DNA of 64,000 bases, taken from contig CM041465.1 in assembly GCA_023213395.1 (NCBI GenBank), forward strand, positions 23,002,001-23,066,000, read 5' to 3'. Position 1 is the first letter of the stretch; every line of letters begins with the position of its first letter. This DNA comes from Cycas panzhihuaensis. Taxonomy: Eukaryota > Cycadophyta. Below the pieces are notes generated by a model. The model worked only from the letters and a program-made list of their open reading frames with translations, was not told the origin of the DNA and did no database searches. Shown in pieces: positions 9,116-20,598 of this stretch. The position numbers were made by a program, and so were the translations under genes.

Positions 9116-11032
9116 TGTTTCCCGGCTATCGGGAATGGACTTTTGTGCGGTATATGCCTTTACTTTGCTTACTTATGATCGTTGGAATGGTTTGATTGAC
9201 ATGTGCCCGTCCATATGCACTGTTTGATTGCTTGTTCATTATGCAGCACCTTTTAGCCTATGACGACTCAGGGCATTCATCGTGAATCGACACCGTATGG
9301 CATACAACCACCCACGACGTCTCCATGGTCTTCGGATTCTTTTGCCAACTTATGTTGCAAACCCTTTCTAAGGGTTTAACCCTTAGTTAGGTCTTTTTGC
9401 ACCGTTTGAGCACATGCCCGTGACCTAAAACTGCTCTTGACTAATGTATTTTGAGTTTAACTTATGATTTTACCTTAAAGACCTGATTTCTTACTTTAAT
9501 TTTCTAAGTTTATCGAAATTTAAAAAGAGAAACCAGGGCCCCCAACGTTCACTTGCTTCACTCGAGACATAAAAACCATTTTTTCATTCATTGGCATCAT
9601 TATTCACCTCACTTTTCAACTTTCCTAGAGCATTTTTTCTTCACAAAGAGACAAAGAACAAAAACAGTGAGAAGAGACATCCTCCTACAGCTGTGGATCA
9701 GAGGTACAAAGGGCTAAGCACTCTTCCTCTTCATACATTCTCAAGGCTTTCAAGAGGATTTTTCACCAAGAAAGACCATCGCAAGGAGCCATTTCCAAGC
9801 TTTTGACTTGCATGAGGTTCCACTATCTTATTCTCTTGCAAGGGACATGCAACAACACCTCATAGGCATTGGTTGGACCACCAACCTTCCAACCACCTAC
9901 ATCCTCTCATTTCTCATCATTCCACCTATTTCCTCTCCCTTCTTAACTCCTTTTTTTCCTTATTTCTTCATTCCTTACTTCCAAATCTTTTCCTCTCTTT
10001 CTCCATCTATTTCCTTCACTTTCCCTTCATCATTTGATGCAAATAGCGGTTGTGGCCCATTGAGTGTTGCCCTAGGCTAGGCCTAGTTTCTCACTTGCCC
10101 CCTAAACCCATCCTTTTCCTCCAACCCTTCTCTTCGCCATTTCTTGGGCAAGCGGCATAAAGGGTTACACGAGGGTTAGAGGGAGATCTACTCCCCAAGG
10201 GTTCCGTCCCTTATCCTCTCCCCTTTATCTCCCGCTTGTGTTTAGGAAGCAGAAGCTTTGGAGAGTCGGTTTGAATACCCGCCTTGGTATAGGCTATCCC
10301 ATGCTAGCATCGCTTCCCTTATATCCTGTGGAGACCTCTCGTGGGTGAGTTAGCCATCCCGAGGCTACACTCAATTGCGTTGGTGGTGTATATCGATTGC
10401 ATATGTGTCGTGTGACTTCGTTTCCTTTCATTGCATGTTAGTGCTTAGTATTTTCCTAGCTTAGTTTATTTTACATATATACATACCTTTTGTATCTCGT
10501 AGCCTCTCTCTCGAGAGGAAGGTATGTTCGAACAAATCCCTTTTGTTTGTGTCGCTTTGAGCTTTATTATTTTATCGTTTAGTTAGTGTTTATTTGCTTT
10601 CGGGAGGTAAGTGATCCCCATCAACACTGCGTCTCGATCCGGTATTCTCCGCTCACCTTCCATGCCCTTTTTCGTGCTCTTACGTTTCTTTACACTTGCT
10701 TTAGTAGTTAAAGAACATAAGAAAAAGGGAAGAAATAACTATTTAGTTTGTACTTGCTTTTACTCTGCATTTACTTTACTTGTACATTTCTTTGCTATAC
10801 CAGTATTATGGTATTTGAGATCCCCTCCTTAGCCGCTCTTGCATATATTTTACCCGTGACACGTTCTGCTTTCTCATTACCTTGAGAAGTAGCGGCGCTT
10901 TCCCCTTCGGGTAGGAGGGTCTCGCCAAGCAACCAGCACCTTGGTATGATCCTCGTTCTTTAGCCTATTAGCCCTGTGGTTTTGTGTCCTTCCCGCTAGG
11001 CGTTGGATCATTGCCCCGTGGAGAGCGTTTCA
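9116..11032 (+). mobile_element. Solo LTR, type I Tat family, in B1
   Basis: Begins TGTTTCCCGGCTATCGGG and ends GAGAGCGTTTCA. Both sides carry the 5-bp duplication GATGA (9111-9115 and 11033-11037). Element D has the unoccupied site at about 45480 (CCTATGGATGATCTTACTTC), so the insertion is proven. Plus orientation, opposite to B1. At 1917 bp it is shorter than the LTR of H (2545 bp) and so carries deletions. It has no primer site or internal sequence, and it presumably arose by recombination between two LTRs. The ORFs inside (for example 9591-9806) are LTR sequence, not genes. Confidence 0.93.
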
Positions 11033-11660
11033 GATGACCTTACTTCGAGTAGACGAAGTGCTAGAGGAAGTGGAGGCAACGAGACTGTGATGGTCATCAG
11101 GTTGCCCGTCTTCCTTGTGAGACTCTAAGAAAGAGTCAAAAGGGGGCTCCTCGGAAGGAGCGAAAGGTAATTCTTCGAAGCCATCACCTGCGGGGGGCGA
11201 TGAAGGGGAAGAGCTGATGACGGATGAGTCAACACGAGTAATGACATGCGACACATAGGAGTGGCTAGCCTCACCAGTGAAAGAGGTTCTAGATGGAGAT
11301 CTAGAACGAGATAGGTATGACCTACTAGCGCGAAGGAAAGAGATGGGGTGGAGATAATCCTCGTCCTTGTCGTATGACTCGTCGTCACTAAACGAGGTGA
11401 GGTACCCATAGCTTCCAATGCCAATAGGGGCAAAATGCGTGAGACTAGAAAAAGAAGATGTGAGATCTTCTTCAGACGGATTGGGTATACCAATAAAGTA
11501 AGCTCAGGCATGAGTAGAAGGGCCTTAACTTGCCTGATTAGCAGGATGAGTTTGTTTAGTGAGTGGGAATTTGTGGGGGATAACCCTCATTCATCCTTCA
11601 TGGACAAATTTAAGTTATCCCCAAAGAGTCGAACACACGGCTCCCATTTGGTCGAGCCAT
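11033..11660 (-). pseudogene. Protease to reverse transcriptase spacer, element B1
   Basis: Ser/Pro/acid-rich low-complexity coding stretch (for example HVITRVDSSVISSSPSSPPAG, then FEELPFAPSEEPPFDSF in the frame ending 11030). It corresponds to the same spacer in D (45490-46080). No enzyme motif is visible. It is likely a disordered polyprotein linker. Confidence 0.5.
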
Positions 11661-12110
11661 GGATGACCTAAGAGAAGGTTGTAGTCAACATCCATGTTGA
11701 GGACTACAACATCAGCAAGGACAATCTTGCCCTCGAGGGTGAGCAGAATCATGACAGATCCCAATGGGGTCTTCTCACTACCATCATAACCTTGGCATTG
11801 CCATGGAATAAGTTCCAGGGTGGAAATACCAAGCTCTTACATGACACGCAAGGGCATGGCATTCACGGAAGAACTGTTGTCGACAATAGTCCTTCGCAAG
11901 GTACAATCAGGTGTATCGATGGTAATACTGAATGAGAAGTTCCACTGACGTTCCCTTTCACACGGGGGAGGAAGGTCCTTAAGATCAAAAGAAATAATAG
12001 GTTCACGACTTTGGGTAATACCCAAAGCATAGACAGGCACGTCATTTGATCCTAAAGCTTCTAGGAGGAGATCCGTTGCTCGGGACAACTCCTCAAAACG
12101 TCCATCAAGG
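11661..12110 (-). pseudogene. Aspartic protease, element B1
   Basis: Sense order: LGITQSREPIISFDLKDLPP, then TPDCTLRRTIVDNSSSVNAMP with the retropepsin active site, then (in a frame broken by one stop near 11837) WQCQGYDGSEKTPLG and a YNLLLGHPWLDQ block that matches the conserved LLGRPWL of Tat proteases. The active-site triad reads D-N-S instead of D-T/N-G; element C keeps DNGSSVN and D has DNNSS, so Gly to Ser here is a decay mutation. Confidence 0.8.
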
Positions 12111-14692
12111 ACATTCCTGCAGCAATGGTATGAAGCTTGTCCATGATGGAGAAAGGCTTACCCTTCACGGTAGGTTGGGTAAGTGCCCTTCGAAAATCAT
12201 AACGACCTGGGTGCATAGGAATGGCCTTGGGGAAGAGAGGTATTTCCGGATGAGGGTTCTCTAGAAGAGGATCAGAACGAGTACAGGAAGAAGTATCGGC
12301 TGCTTCTTTGGCGGCTTGAGACTGAGTAAGGGCATAAGAAGGAGTAGCCTTAAGCAACTGGATCACCTTCTTCCCCTTATTGCGGGGCTGTAAAGGTGAT
12401 GGAATGCGACGGTTAGGGGAACAGGAGGAAGAGGATGAATCTTGGGTGCCCTTCCCTTTATCGTGGGAAGGACGGGAATTTGGCGATCTTCCTTGGTTCT
12501 GATTATTCTTGGATTGAGTGTTGTGATCATGTTCCCCATGTTTGGGGAATGGATCCTTGTGAACTGGTTGGTCTAAATTAGGCCTGGAGGTGCGTTTAGA
12601 GGAGGAGTCATGTCGAGGGGCATCCTTGGGATACTAAGCCCTACAACGCGAGTCATCGTGGAAGCACTCCCCATGAATGGAGTACCACTTCTTCTCAAGC
12701 GGGGGATCTATCTTCCTCGTTTGAGAGGACTGGGTGTTTCTATTCCTGGGGAGAGAAGCTTGAGTTGCTTGTTGAATTTGTTTGTTGGATGTTGGAGATG
12801 AAGGGGCTTGGAGTTTAAGCTCCTTCATTGTACATTCGAACGAACGTATGGCAGATGTGAGGGGGTCTAAAGTCCTCTCAGTTTAATGAGAAGAGAATTT
12901 AGAGGGTTGTTGAGTTTTAGTATCTTTGGTTGAAGGTGGTACCTCATGTCACTGTGAGGGCTTGAGAGGCTTCTTGAATCCAGCCTGGATCTCAATAGCC
13001 TCCAACGCTAAGCACTTGGAGATCACGGAGTCGCATGTTATTGCCCCCATTTTAAGGACTTCCACATGTGCTTCGGGATGAAGTGCATTAATGAAAAGAT
13101 CTCTCTTCAACTCCCCAGGTAGTGTGGCCTTAGTGGAGTGAAGCAGGTCATGGAATCATCGCACAAAGTCACGATTCATCTCATCGTGGCCTTGTTTGAG
13201 CGATAGGAGGGATTTCATTCCTCTCTCAAATGGGCGAGCTACATCAAAGTAGTTGATGAATTCGTCCACCAATTGCTGGAATGAAAAGATAGAGTGGGCA
13301 GGGAGGCAGTAAACCACTTAAGGGTGTCACCCTGCAAAGATCATGGAAATAATTTCATTATGATATGGTCATAAGCCCAGTAGTCTATACATGCCATAGA
13401 AAAACTATGCACGTGTTCAGCTGGGTCTTGCGACGAAGTTCTATCAAATCTAGGAACTTCAGGAGGATGAGGTGGCAGATTAGTTCTTAATGCCTCAATG
13501 GATAAAGGTGTTGATCTATAGTCCATGAAGGGATGTGCCCTTGCCTTGACCGTAGGATCAACGAATGATGTAGTAGGTAGAAAACAAGGAATGGACAGGG
13601 GTGGCGCACCCATCCCTCCTTGAGGAAATGCCCCTTGCTAGAAGGGGGCTTGAGGATAAGTGCCCTGAAAGGGAGTCAGGTTCCTTTGCAAAGGCATGGC
13701 AAAAGGGATTACGCTGGATGACGGAAAAGGAGGATGTGGAATGGGTTTTGCCCATATGGGCCACCCATAGGTGGGGCAATCCCATATAGGTGTAGTAGAT
13801 CCACTCCATAAACTGGGAGGTGGTTCCCTCTACCCTGCCCCTAAGGTTGAGAAGTATACCCCGGGGGGATGTAGAAGGAAGAACTAACAGGTTGGTTTTA
13901 AGGGTGCATAGGAGCGGGTCCCACATGACTAATGGCTGAAGGGTTAGTAGGACTGACAAGTCTACTAGAGAAGGTATGCAATACATTAGGGGACGGCACA
14001 TTAGTTTGACTAGGGAATGGTATGCTAACCTTCAACTGAGGGAAGGACATACTGCAGGAAGGTCCCAAAGCACTAGGACCTTGGTGAGGGATAGAAGGTA
14101 CAACATGCATCCCCACAACAGTAATAGGGAAGGAGCGAGATGTATGTGTAGGCACAAAGAGATTGGTTATTGTAGGAGGAATAGATGAGGATGAAGAAAG
14201 CGAGGGAGGAGCAGACGAGGAAGAGGCTCCCCCACAGAAAGCATCTTTAAATCATCTAGGACATGGTTGAAAATGAGCAACATGACGGCACTCGTTAAAA
14301 GCTTCAACCACATCAGCAGGAGGGGTATCTACATGATCGTAAGAGGTAGACGGGACCTCAAATGAAGTAGATCCCTTAGGATGTTCCTCATAAGAATCAC
14401 CAACTGATTGGTAAATCTCAAGAGGAAAAGATCCTTCTACCATATGGGTAGAGGGATGGGCATCAAGCGAGTGGTGTTGGTCACCCGGGTAGTAAATAGG
14501 ATCATCACCCTTTTGGGTGGATCCTAGAATAGAAGAGGGAAACTCGTAAGTTCCCGAGGCTGAGGTGTGGTAGGCCTAATCGGAAGGGTATCCCTCCATA
14601 GTCGAATCGAAATCTGACGAAGGAAGAGGACGATACTCAGGATTTTCTAACAATGGAGGTAAGCCACGTAAGCAATGAGAGAAGCATCGCAT
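12111..14692 (-). pseudogene. Gag, element B1
   Basis: Starts at ATG 14692 (reading MRCFSHCLRGLPPLLE, equivalent to MRHFSRRLHGLPPLLED in D and MRRFSRRLRGLPPLLED in H). Next come an acidic N-terminal region (VPSTSYDHVDTPPADVVEAF), a Gly/Pro-rich region with PYGQN-type repeats, and the capsid domain in frame 13341-13613 (EVPRFDRTSSQDPAEHVHSFS, MACIDYWAYDH). Frame 12634-12828 ends WYSIHGECFHDDSRC, a zinc-knuckle relative whose first Cys is Tyr here. Many stops. Gag would form the particle and bind RNA. Confidence 0.8.
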
Positions 14693-14860
14693 ACAAGGCT
14701 AACCAACCCTATAGGAGAAAGAAAGGGCAATAAAGGGCATACATTAGGGGCTGCCCAACGAAGAAAATGAAGTAAGAGAAAACCACAAGGAGGTAGCAAT
14801 ACCAACAGAAAATAGTGGAAACTAGCTCCCTTACTGGCAGATCCTTAATATGGTCGTTAG
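14693..14860 (-). other. Leader and decayed primer-binding site, element B1
   Basis: Short leader between gag start and 5' LTR. The primer site next to the LTR (14845-14860 region) reads TAACGACCATATTAAGG in sense; D has TGGCGACCATACTAGGG, so the B1 site has lost its TGGC. Confidence 0.65.
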
Positions 14861-17577
14861 TGGATGTGCATCTACGGGATAGCTACCTAACTGAGTAGGA
14901 ATAACGAGGGCAGTCAATGGCACTACAGGGTACAGACAAGAACCTATGAGTAAGGCAAATACCACGCAGGATGCCCCATGCACCGGAGCACAAGTTCGGG
15001 ACCTGCAGATGGTATCCAGCTACCTAAAGGTGGTTCTCCACTTTAGTTAAGAAGGGAGGAGGCGAAAGATTAGCCTGGGTAGATCTAGGAGAAGGATCCT
15101 CCCACCCTTGGATGGCCAGAAGGGAAAGGAGAGAACCCTTCAAGGGTTTCCCTAGAGCAGAGGGAAATGAGTAAAGGGTAAGCAGGTGAGAAACCTACAA
15201 GTGAGGTCTTCTTGGTTATCCGGCTAGGTGGAAGAAAACTGAGGAAGGATGAATAGAACGATCAAAAGGGAGTTACTATGACGTATGCAAGCAAACCCAA
15301 CCAAGTATAGTAAGTCAATGAGATAAGGATGGAGTTTGTAAGAAGAAGGGAAAAGGTAAAAAGGTGAAACTTCCTAAGACCTTTTCCTATGATAAATATA
15401 ATGTGTGAAATGTAACAACAGAATATAAACCAAAAAAGGAGAGTTGGTTTTCTTTTTCCTTTCAAATGAGCTAATTACTACCATACAAAACCTTTCAAAA
15501 GAAAAGGAACAAAGTAGAGTGAGATCATATACCTGGAATAGAGATGCAATTGAAACAGCGGCGTTCCCATGAGGTATCCAAGATCGCTCCACAAAGCATG
15601 ATGAATGAGAAGGGTTGTGGTAGAACGAAGCGTGGGGCTTCCTTGCCTTCCCCGGAAATAACACTAGAGTGCCAAGAAAGGAAAAAGAATGACAAAATGA
15701 TAGCAGCAAATAAAATGCTGAAACAAAATGCAAATAAGAGCACTTACCCATAAGGGAGAGAGAAAGGAATGAGTCCTTTGCGTCCTCCGCATATCTGCAA
15801 GTGAATGAGAGTATCCCTTTCTAGAGAAAGGGTGCTAGCAACATAAGATAGAATCCTAACAACACGTGTATGTATGTAACAAAGCATAAGCCTCAACACA
15901 TATATGTTAGCATTCAATGTTACAATAATAAACTGTAAAGAAACTATCTAATAAATGGTGGGTGAGTTGGTAAGCCTCAGAGTGGCCCACCTCCCGCAAG
16001 GAGAAACCCTACCCTCCCCCAAGATGCCATGAGGCAGCAAGGGTATGGCTGGAAAGCTGGCTAAAAAATGGAATAGCAAAGGTGCAAGGAGGCTCAAAGA
16101 AATTCACAACAAACCAAAGTGCTATGGGAAGCAAACAGGGTTGCTAAGAACGAGGTTGAGCAAGGGACAAGTAGCTGGGGCTTAGGTATGTTGCCTGGAT
16201 CAAGAGATGAACCTTCAAACCAGTGCTGCAATAAGTTCCAACGTTGATTTCAGTGGCTGGAAATAGCCTATCAAGCCCTTGTTCCACTTCCAAGAGCAGC
16301 ACGGGGCAAAGGGGAAGGTTTGGAGGGCAAAGAACCTCTTAGGGAGCGTGGAAGGTGGTGCGGAATCCACCCAGCTCTATCGCAAACCTTATGTATCCCC
16401 TTTTGACCACTGTCTTGGGTATGAAACGTAGGAAAGGAGGCCCTAATAGTAGGGAGAACAGTCCAAAATAAAAGCAAGAAACTACCCCCAAAAGCAAGCT
16501 AATAATAACCATGCAAACCTAAGCAAAAATTGGATAAAGGGAAGACCCTAAACTAACAAATACCTATAGAGAAGATGGGAGGCATTTGCCTCTATCAAAA
16601 ACTACTAGAGAGAGGCTAAAAAATCTGTAGGAAGACTGTGGAATAGCAGGGATGGAGCCCCTACTAAGATGGATGAAGGAGAAAGCTTATACTTGAGACT
16701 ACTTGATGGCTGTCCGGGCAAGGAAGTGCTAGAAACTCTTCAAAGAGGCCCTCTTCAAGGTGTGCAAGGGGCTGGGAAGATGTCACAGCCCTACCAAAGG
16801 AGAGCTGGGTACTAGAGAGTGATTGCAAGTCCTGTAACAGCAGTGGAGCAGCTGGGAATAACAGAGAGCAAGGCATTTTTCGTTGTGATCCTTCTAAAAA
16901 TGAGCAAAAAGATCCCTAAAATGAATTAGGAAAGACTTAAATACCTATCCCTAACCCTAATTAAGTAATTAGGGCATGGCTGGCAGTGAGTTAAGTTGTA
17001 AGACATGTGGCAGTTCTACAATAAATGCAAGAATTGCCACGACAGATTTTTAAAAATAAGTTGTGACAGTCGTACCGCGGTAAACTTCGTGGTACTGCGG
17101 TAAATCTTGCGGTACCGCAAAATTTACCGCAGTGCAAGACCAAAGGCTAAATCTAGCCCAAACAGCCAGCTTGGGCTATGGGCCAGTGACCAAGGAGGCG
17201 GTAGGGGCGGGGACACACGCCTGAGGCGCAAGCAAATAAACCACAAGAGACAACAACGGGACTCAAGGGTGCAGCAAGTCAACCAAGTGACGGTAGATCA
17301 TCACACAGGCGGGGATGATGTAAGCCAAATAGGTCTTGAGGTGAGTAGGGCAGAATGCAGGAAGTGACGCGGCCATCGGGGTGCCACACTCACTAGGAAT
17401 GTGCCCCCACTATAGTCATCATAGGCTAGATAGGTGTAGATGACAATAGGATCATCTACAAAATCACATTATACAAGCATGTACTTATCACAAAAGAAAA
17501 TAATCAACAAGGTGAGAAACATACCTGCACTTACCTGAGTCGACCACTCTGTATCCATTCCCGGAAGCCAGGAAACA
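14861..17577 (-). repeat. 5' LTR of element B1, type II, 2717 bp
   Basis: In plus orientation it begins TGGATGTGCATCTACGG and ends CCAGGAAACA, the same ends as both LTRs of D. It abuts the leader on the left. On the right it meets LTR G sequence (first bases GTAGG, the expected duplication; the partner is off window). A TATA-like CTTAAATA (minus: TATTTAAG) lies at 16936-16943. No coding function; ORFs such as 15374-15751 are hydrophobic by chance. Confidence 0.9.
16936..16943 (-). promoter_or_regulatory. LTR core promoter, B1
   Basis: TATTTAAG in sense, next to an inverted pair of telo-box-like motifs (AACCCTAATTAAGTAATTAGGG, 16953-16974). The same arrangement occurs in the LTRs of D at 37247-37254 and 51346-51353. 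It probably sets the start of the genomic RNA. Confidence 0.55.
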
Positions 17578-17582
17578 GTAGG

Positions 17583-20275
17583 TTCCCATACCCAACTAGG
17601 CCTGCTCCTTAAGGGAACCCCTTTCTTCTCTTTCCTCTCTTCCGCTCCTACCTCTCTTGAGCAACTAGGGAGTCTCTAGGATTTGGCCTGTGCTAGATAT
17701 TAGCATACGCAGCTCTTTGTTGCACTACTTTTAGGACTGCATGCCTCTTTTGGGTAGCTCTTCTAGCCCCAAATGGTGTCCCTCATCCATCTTGGGTTGT
17801 AACTTAGTCAACATTGCAATTTGTTACACGTCACACCCCTTACCATATCACAGCCCTTAACACCCCGCTGAGTGTGATTGGTTGATCTTTATGCCAGTTA
17901 TTAGTTTCCTAGGAGTCTTATCACTTTGGTACCCCATCTAGTTTAGGTCATCTGCTTTATTTAACTGTCCCCATCCATCTAGATAGGGGGTCAGACCCTC
18001 CTAGGCCTTATGTACCTTCTTTTAAGGCTCCCAAGCATGCCCTTTTGCCCTATTTTGGTCTCTGTTAGTGCACTGCGGCAATTATCGTAGTACCACGGTA
18101 AACTTCGCAGTACCACAAAGTTTACCGCTAGCTGACTGTCACTTAATATTTTTTAAAATCTATAGTGGAAAATTTCACTTTTTTTATGAAATTGCCATGT
18201 GGCTTGGACACCTCTCGAGTCTTACCTCAACCCTAATCATCCATTCAGCCTAGGGTTAGGTATAAAGCCCAAAACAACCTTATTTTCCACCTCTTCTTTG
18301 ACCTTCTCTTCTCTCTTCTCTTTCTTCCACAGGAGTTTTCTGTAGGAACACCCTGTAACACTCAAGTTCCCTGTGCTCTAGCCTGAGATCCGCCCATTAC
18401 ACCTCTGATCCACAGTAGCAGGCTCACCAACAAATATCTCCAAGCAAGGATTCATGCTCAAGTTTGGCCTCTACACCCTTCTTATAGCTTTCAACAAGTT
18501 TATTTCCATTACAGCATCCTCTAAGGACCCCCTGTAAGCATATCAGATCTACTATTTCCTTTACCTCCTACTCAGCCCAATATATACTATTTCATTATTA
18601 TTCTATGTCTTTCCTTTGGACTAACTTATAAAAGGTTAGATCTTTGAACACATCCTTTGTTTCCTTATTTTTTAGTTTATACAGGAGGTATTCCTCCATT
18701 TCTTTTTTTCCTCTCCTGGTTATTTCCAAGGAGGCTTCAGGAGAGGACCCACAAAGAGTGAGAGAAAGGAGCCAAGGCGGGTTCCCATACCTAACTAGGC
18801 CTGCTCCTTAAGGGTAACCCCCTTCTCCTCTTTCCTCTCTTCTGCTCGTACCTCTCTTGAGCAACCAGGGAGTCTCTGGGATTTGGCCTGCGCTAGATAT
18901 CAGCGTATGCAACCCTTTGCTGCACTATTTCCAAGTCTGCATGCCTATTTTGGGAAGCTCTTCCAGCCCCAAATGGTGTCCCTCATCCATCTTGGGTCAC
19001 ATCTTAGCCAATATTGCAATTTATTTCATGTCATACCCCTTGCCATATCACAGTCCTTAGCACCCCATTGAGTGTGATTGGTTGACCTTTATGCTAGTTA
19101 TCAGTTTCCTAAGAGTCCTGCCGCTTCGGTACCCCATATGGTTTAGGACATCTACCTTATTTAACTATCCCCATCCATCTAGACAGAGGGTCAGACCTTC
19201 TTAGGCCTCGGGTACCTTCTTTTAAGGCTCCCAGGCATGCCTTTTTGCCCTATTTTGGTCTCTGTCAGTGCACCGTGGCAATTATTATGGTACAGTGGAA
19301 AACTTTGCAGTACCACAAAGTTTACTGCAAGCCAATTGTCACTTAATATTTTTTAAAATCTGCTGTGGTAAATTTTATTTTTGTTGTGAAATTTCCATGT
19401 GGCTTTGACACCTCTCGAGCCTTACCTCAATCTTAATCATCCATTCAGCCTAGGGTTAGGTATAAAGCCTAAAACAACCTCATTTTCCACCTCTTCTTTA
19501 ACCTTCTCTTCTCTCTTCTCTTTCTTCCACAAGAGTTTTCTGCAGGAATGCCCTGCAACACTCAAGTTCCATGTGCTCCAGCTTGAGATATGCCTATTGC
19601 AGCTCTGATCCATAGTAACAGGCTCACCAACAAATATCTCCAAGCAAGTATTCATGCTCAAGTTTAGCCTCCACACCCTTCCTATAGCTTTCAACAAGTT
19701 TGTTTCCATTGCAGCATACTCCTAAGGACCCCCTATAAGCATATCAGATCTATTATTTCCTATTGTTTTTAGTGGCAGACCTGCCTCCTACTCAGGCTAA
19801 TAGGTACCATTTCATTATTATTCCATGTCTTTCCTTTGGACTGACTTATAAAAGGTTAGATATTTGAACACATCCTGTCTTTCCTTATCTTTTAGTTTAT
19901 ACAGGAGGTATTCCTCTATTTCCTATTTTTTTTCCTACTTCATCCCCTTATCCTCTCTTGGTTATTTCCAAGGAGGCTTCGGGAGAGGACCCACAAAGAG
20001 TGAGAGAAAGGAGCCAAGGTGGGTTCCCATACCTAACTAGGCCTGCTCCTTAAAGGCAACCCCCTTCTCCTCTTTCCTCTCTTCTGCTCGTGCCTCTCTT
20101 GAGCAACCAAGGAGTCTCTGGGGTTTGGCCTGTGCTAGATATCAACATACGTAGCCCTTTGCTGCACTATTTACAGGTCTACATGCCTCTTTTGGGAAGC
20201 TCTTCCAGCCCCAAATGGTGTCCCTCATCCATCTTGGGTCGTGGCTTAGCCAACATTACAATTTACTGCACATAA
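17583..20275 (+). repeat. 1.2-kb tandem repeat within LTR G
   Basis: The segment starting TTCCCATACC...AACTAGG occurs at 17583, 18782 and 20024, giving periods of 1199 and 1242 bp; the third copy is partial, ending near 20275. Each full unit carries the GTACC motif, a telo-box pair and a TATAAAG box (18261-18267 and 19461-19467), so the promoter region is duplicated. Confidence 0.85.
18261..18267 (+). promoter_or_regulatory. LTR G TATA box, repeat unit 1
   Basis: TAGGGTTAGGTATAAAGCCC. The TATAAAG follows inverted telo-box-like motifs. An identical site lies in the second unit at 19461-19467. Confidence 0.55.
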
Positions 20276-20539
20276 CGTACTTGCAACATAGGAAACTTTC
20301 GCAAACCTTGTGATGTTTGTTTCCTTCAGTATCTATTACCAATAGGTTGTCCTAATCTATTGTTTCCTATATCTAAAGGTAGCGTAGAGGTGCACTTACT
20401 AGAGGATTAGCCATTCCGAGGCTAATGTGCTCTACGCTTTGTCTTGTGTTGTTGGTTTACTTATGAGATGTAGAGTCATTCTTTAGTAGAAGATTATTTA
20501 ACTTGAAACACTCTAACTTGTAATATTTTAGCAGTTTGC

Positions 20540-20542
<3 letters not shown>

Positions 20543-20598
<56 letters not shown>
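20543..20598. repeat. (TA)n(GA)n microsatellite
   Basis: About 32 bp of alternating TA followed by about 25 bp of alternating GA, inside LTR G. The open frames that cross it contain Ile-Tyr and Glu-Arg runs produced by the repeat and are not genes. Confidence 0.95.

Larger units (their letters stand above)
3054..17577 (-). mobile_element. Element B1: Tat-lineage Ty3/gypsy, 3' end off window
   Basis: Minus-strand element homologous along its length to element D. Right to left: 5' LTR 14861-17577, leader, gag, protease, reverse transcriptase, RNase H, integrase, post-pol hairpin, antisense PMD gene. Its second RNase H and 3' LTR must lie left of element A, outside the window. It is interrupted by element A (ending 3053) and by a solo LTR (9116-11032). 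Many stops make it inactive. Tat lineage is inferred from the long LTR, tRNA-Arg-like primer site in its relatives, domain order without chromodomain, and the extra antisense gene. Confidence 0.85.

Noticed and set aside
15374-15751. Hydrophobic ORF resembling a membrane protein
   Set aside because: Lies inside the B1 LTR and is not preserved in the D or F LTRs; composition artefact.
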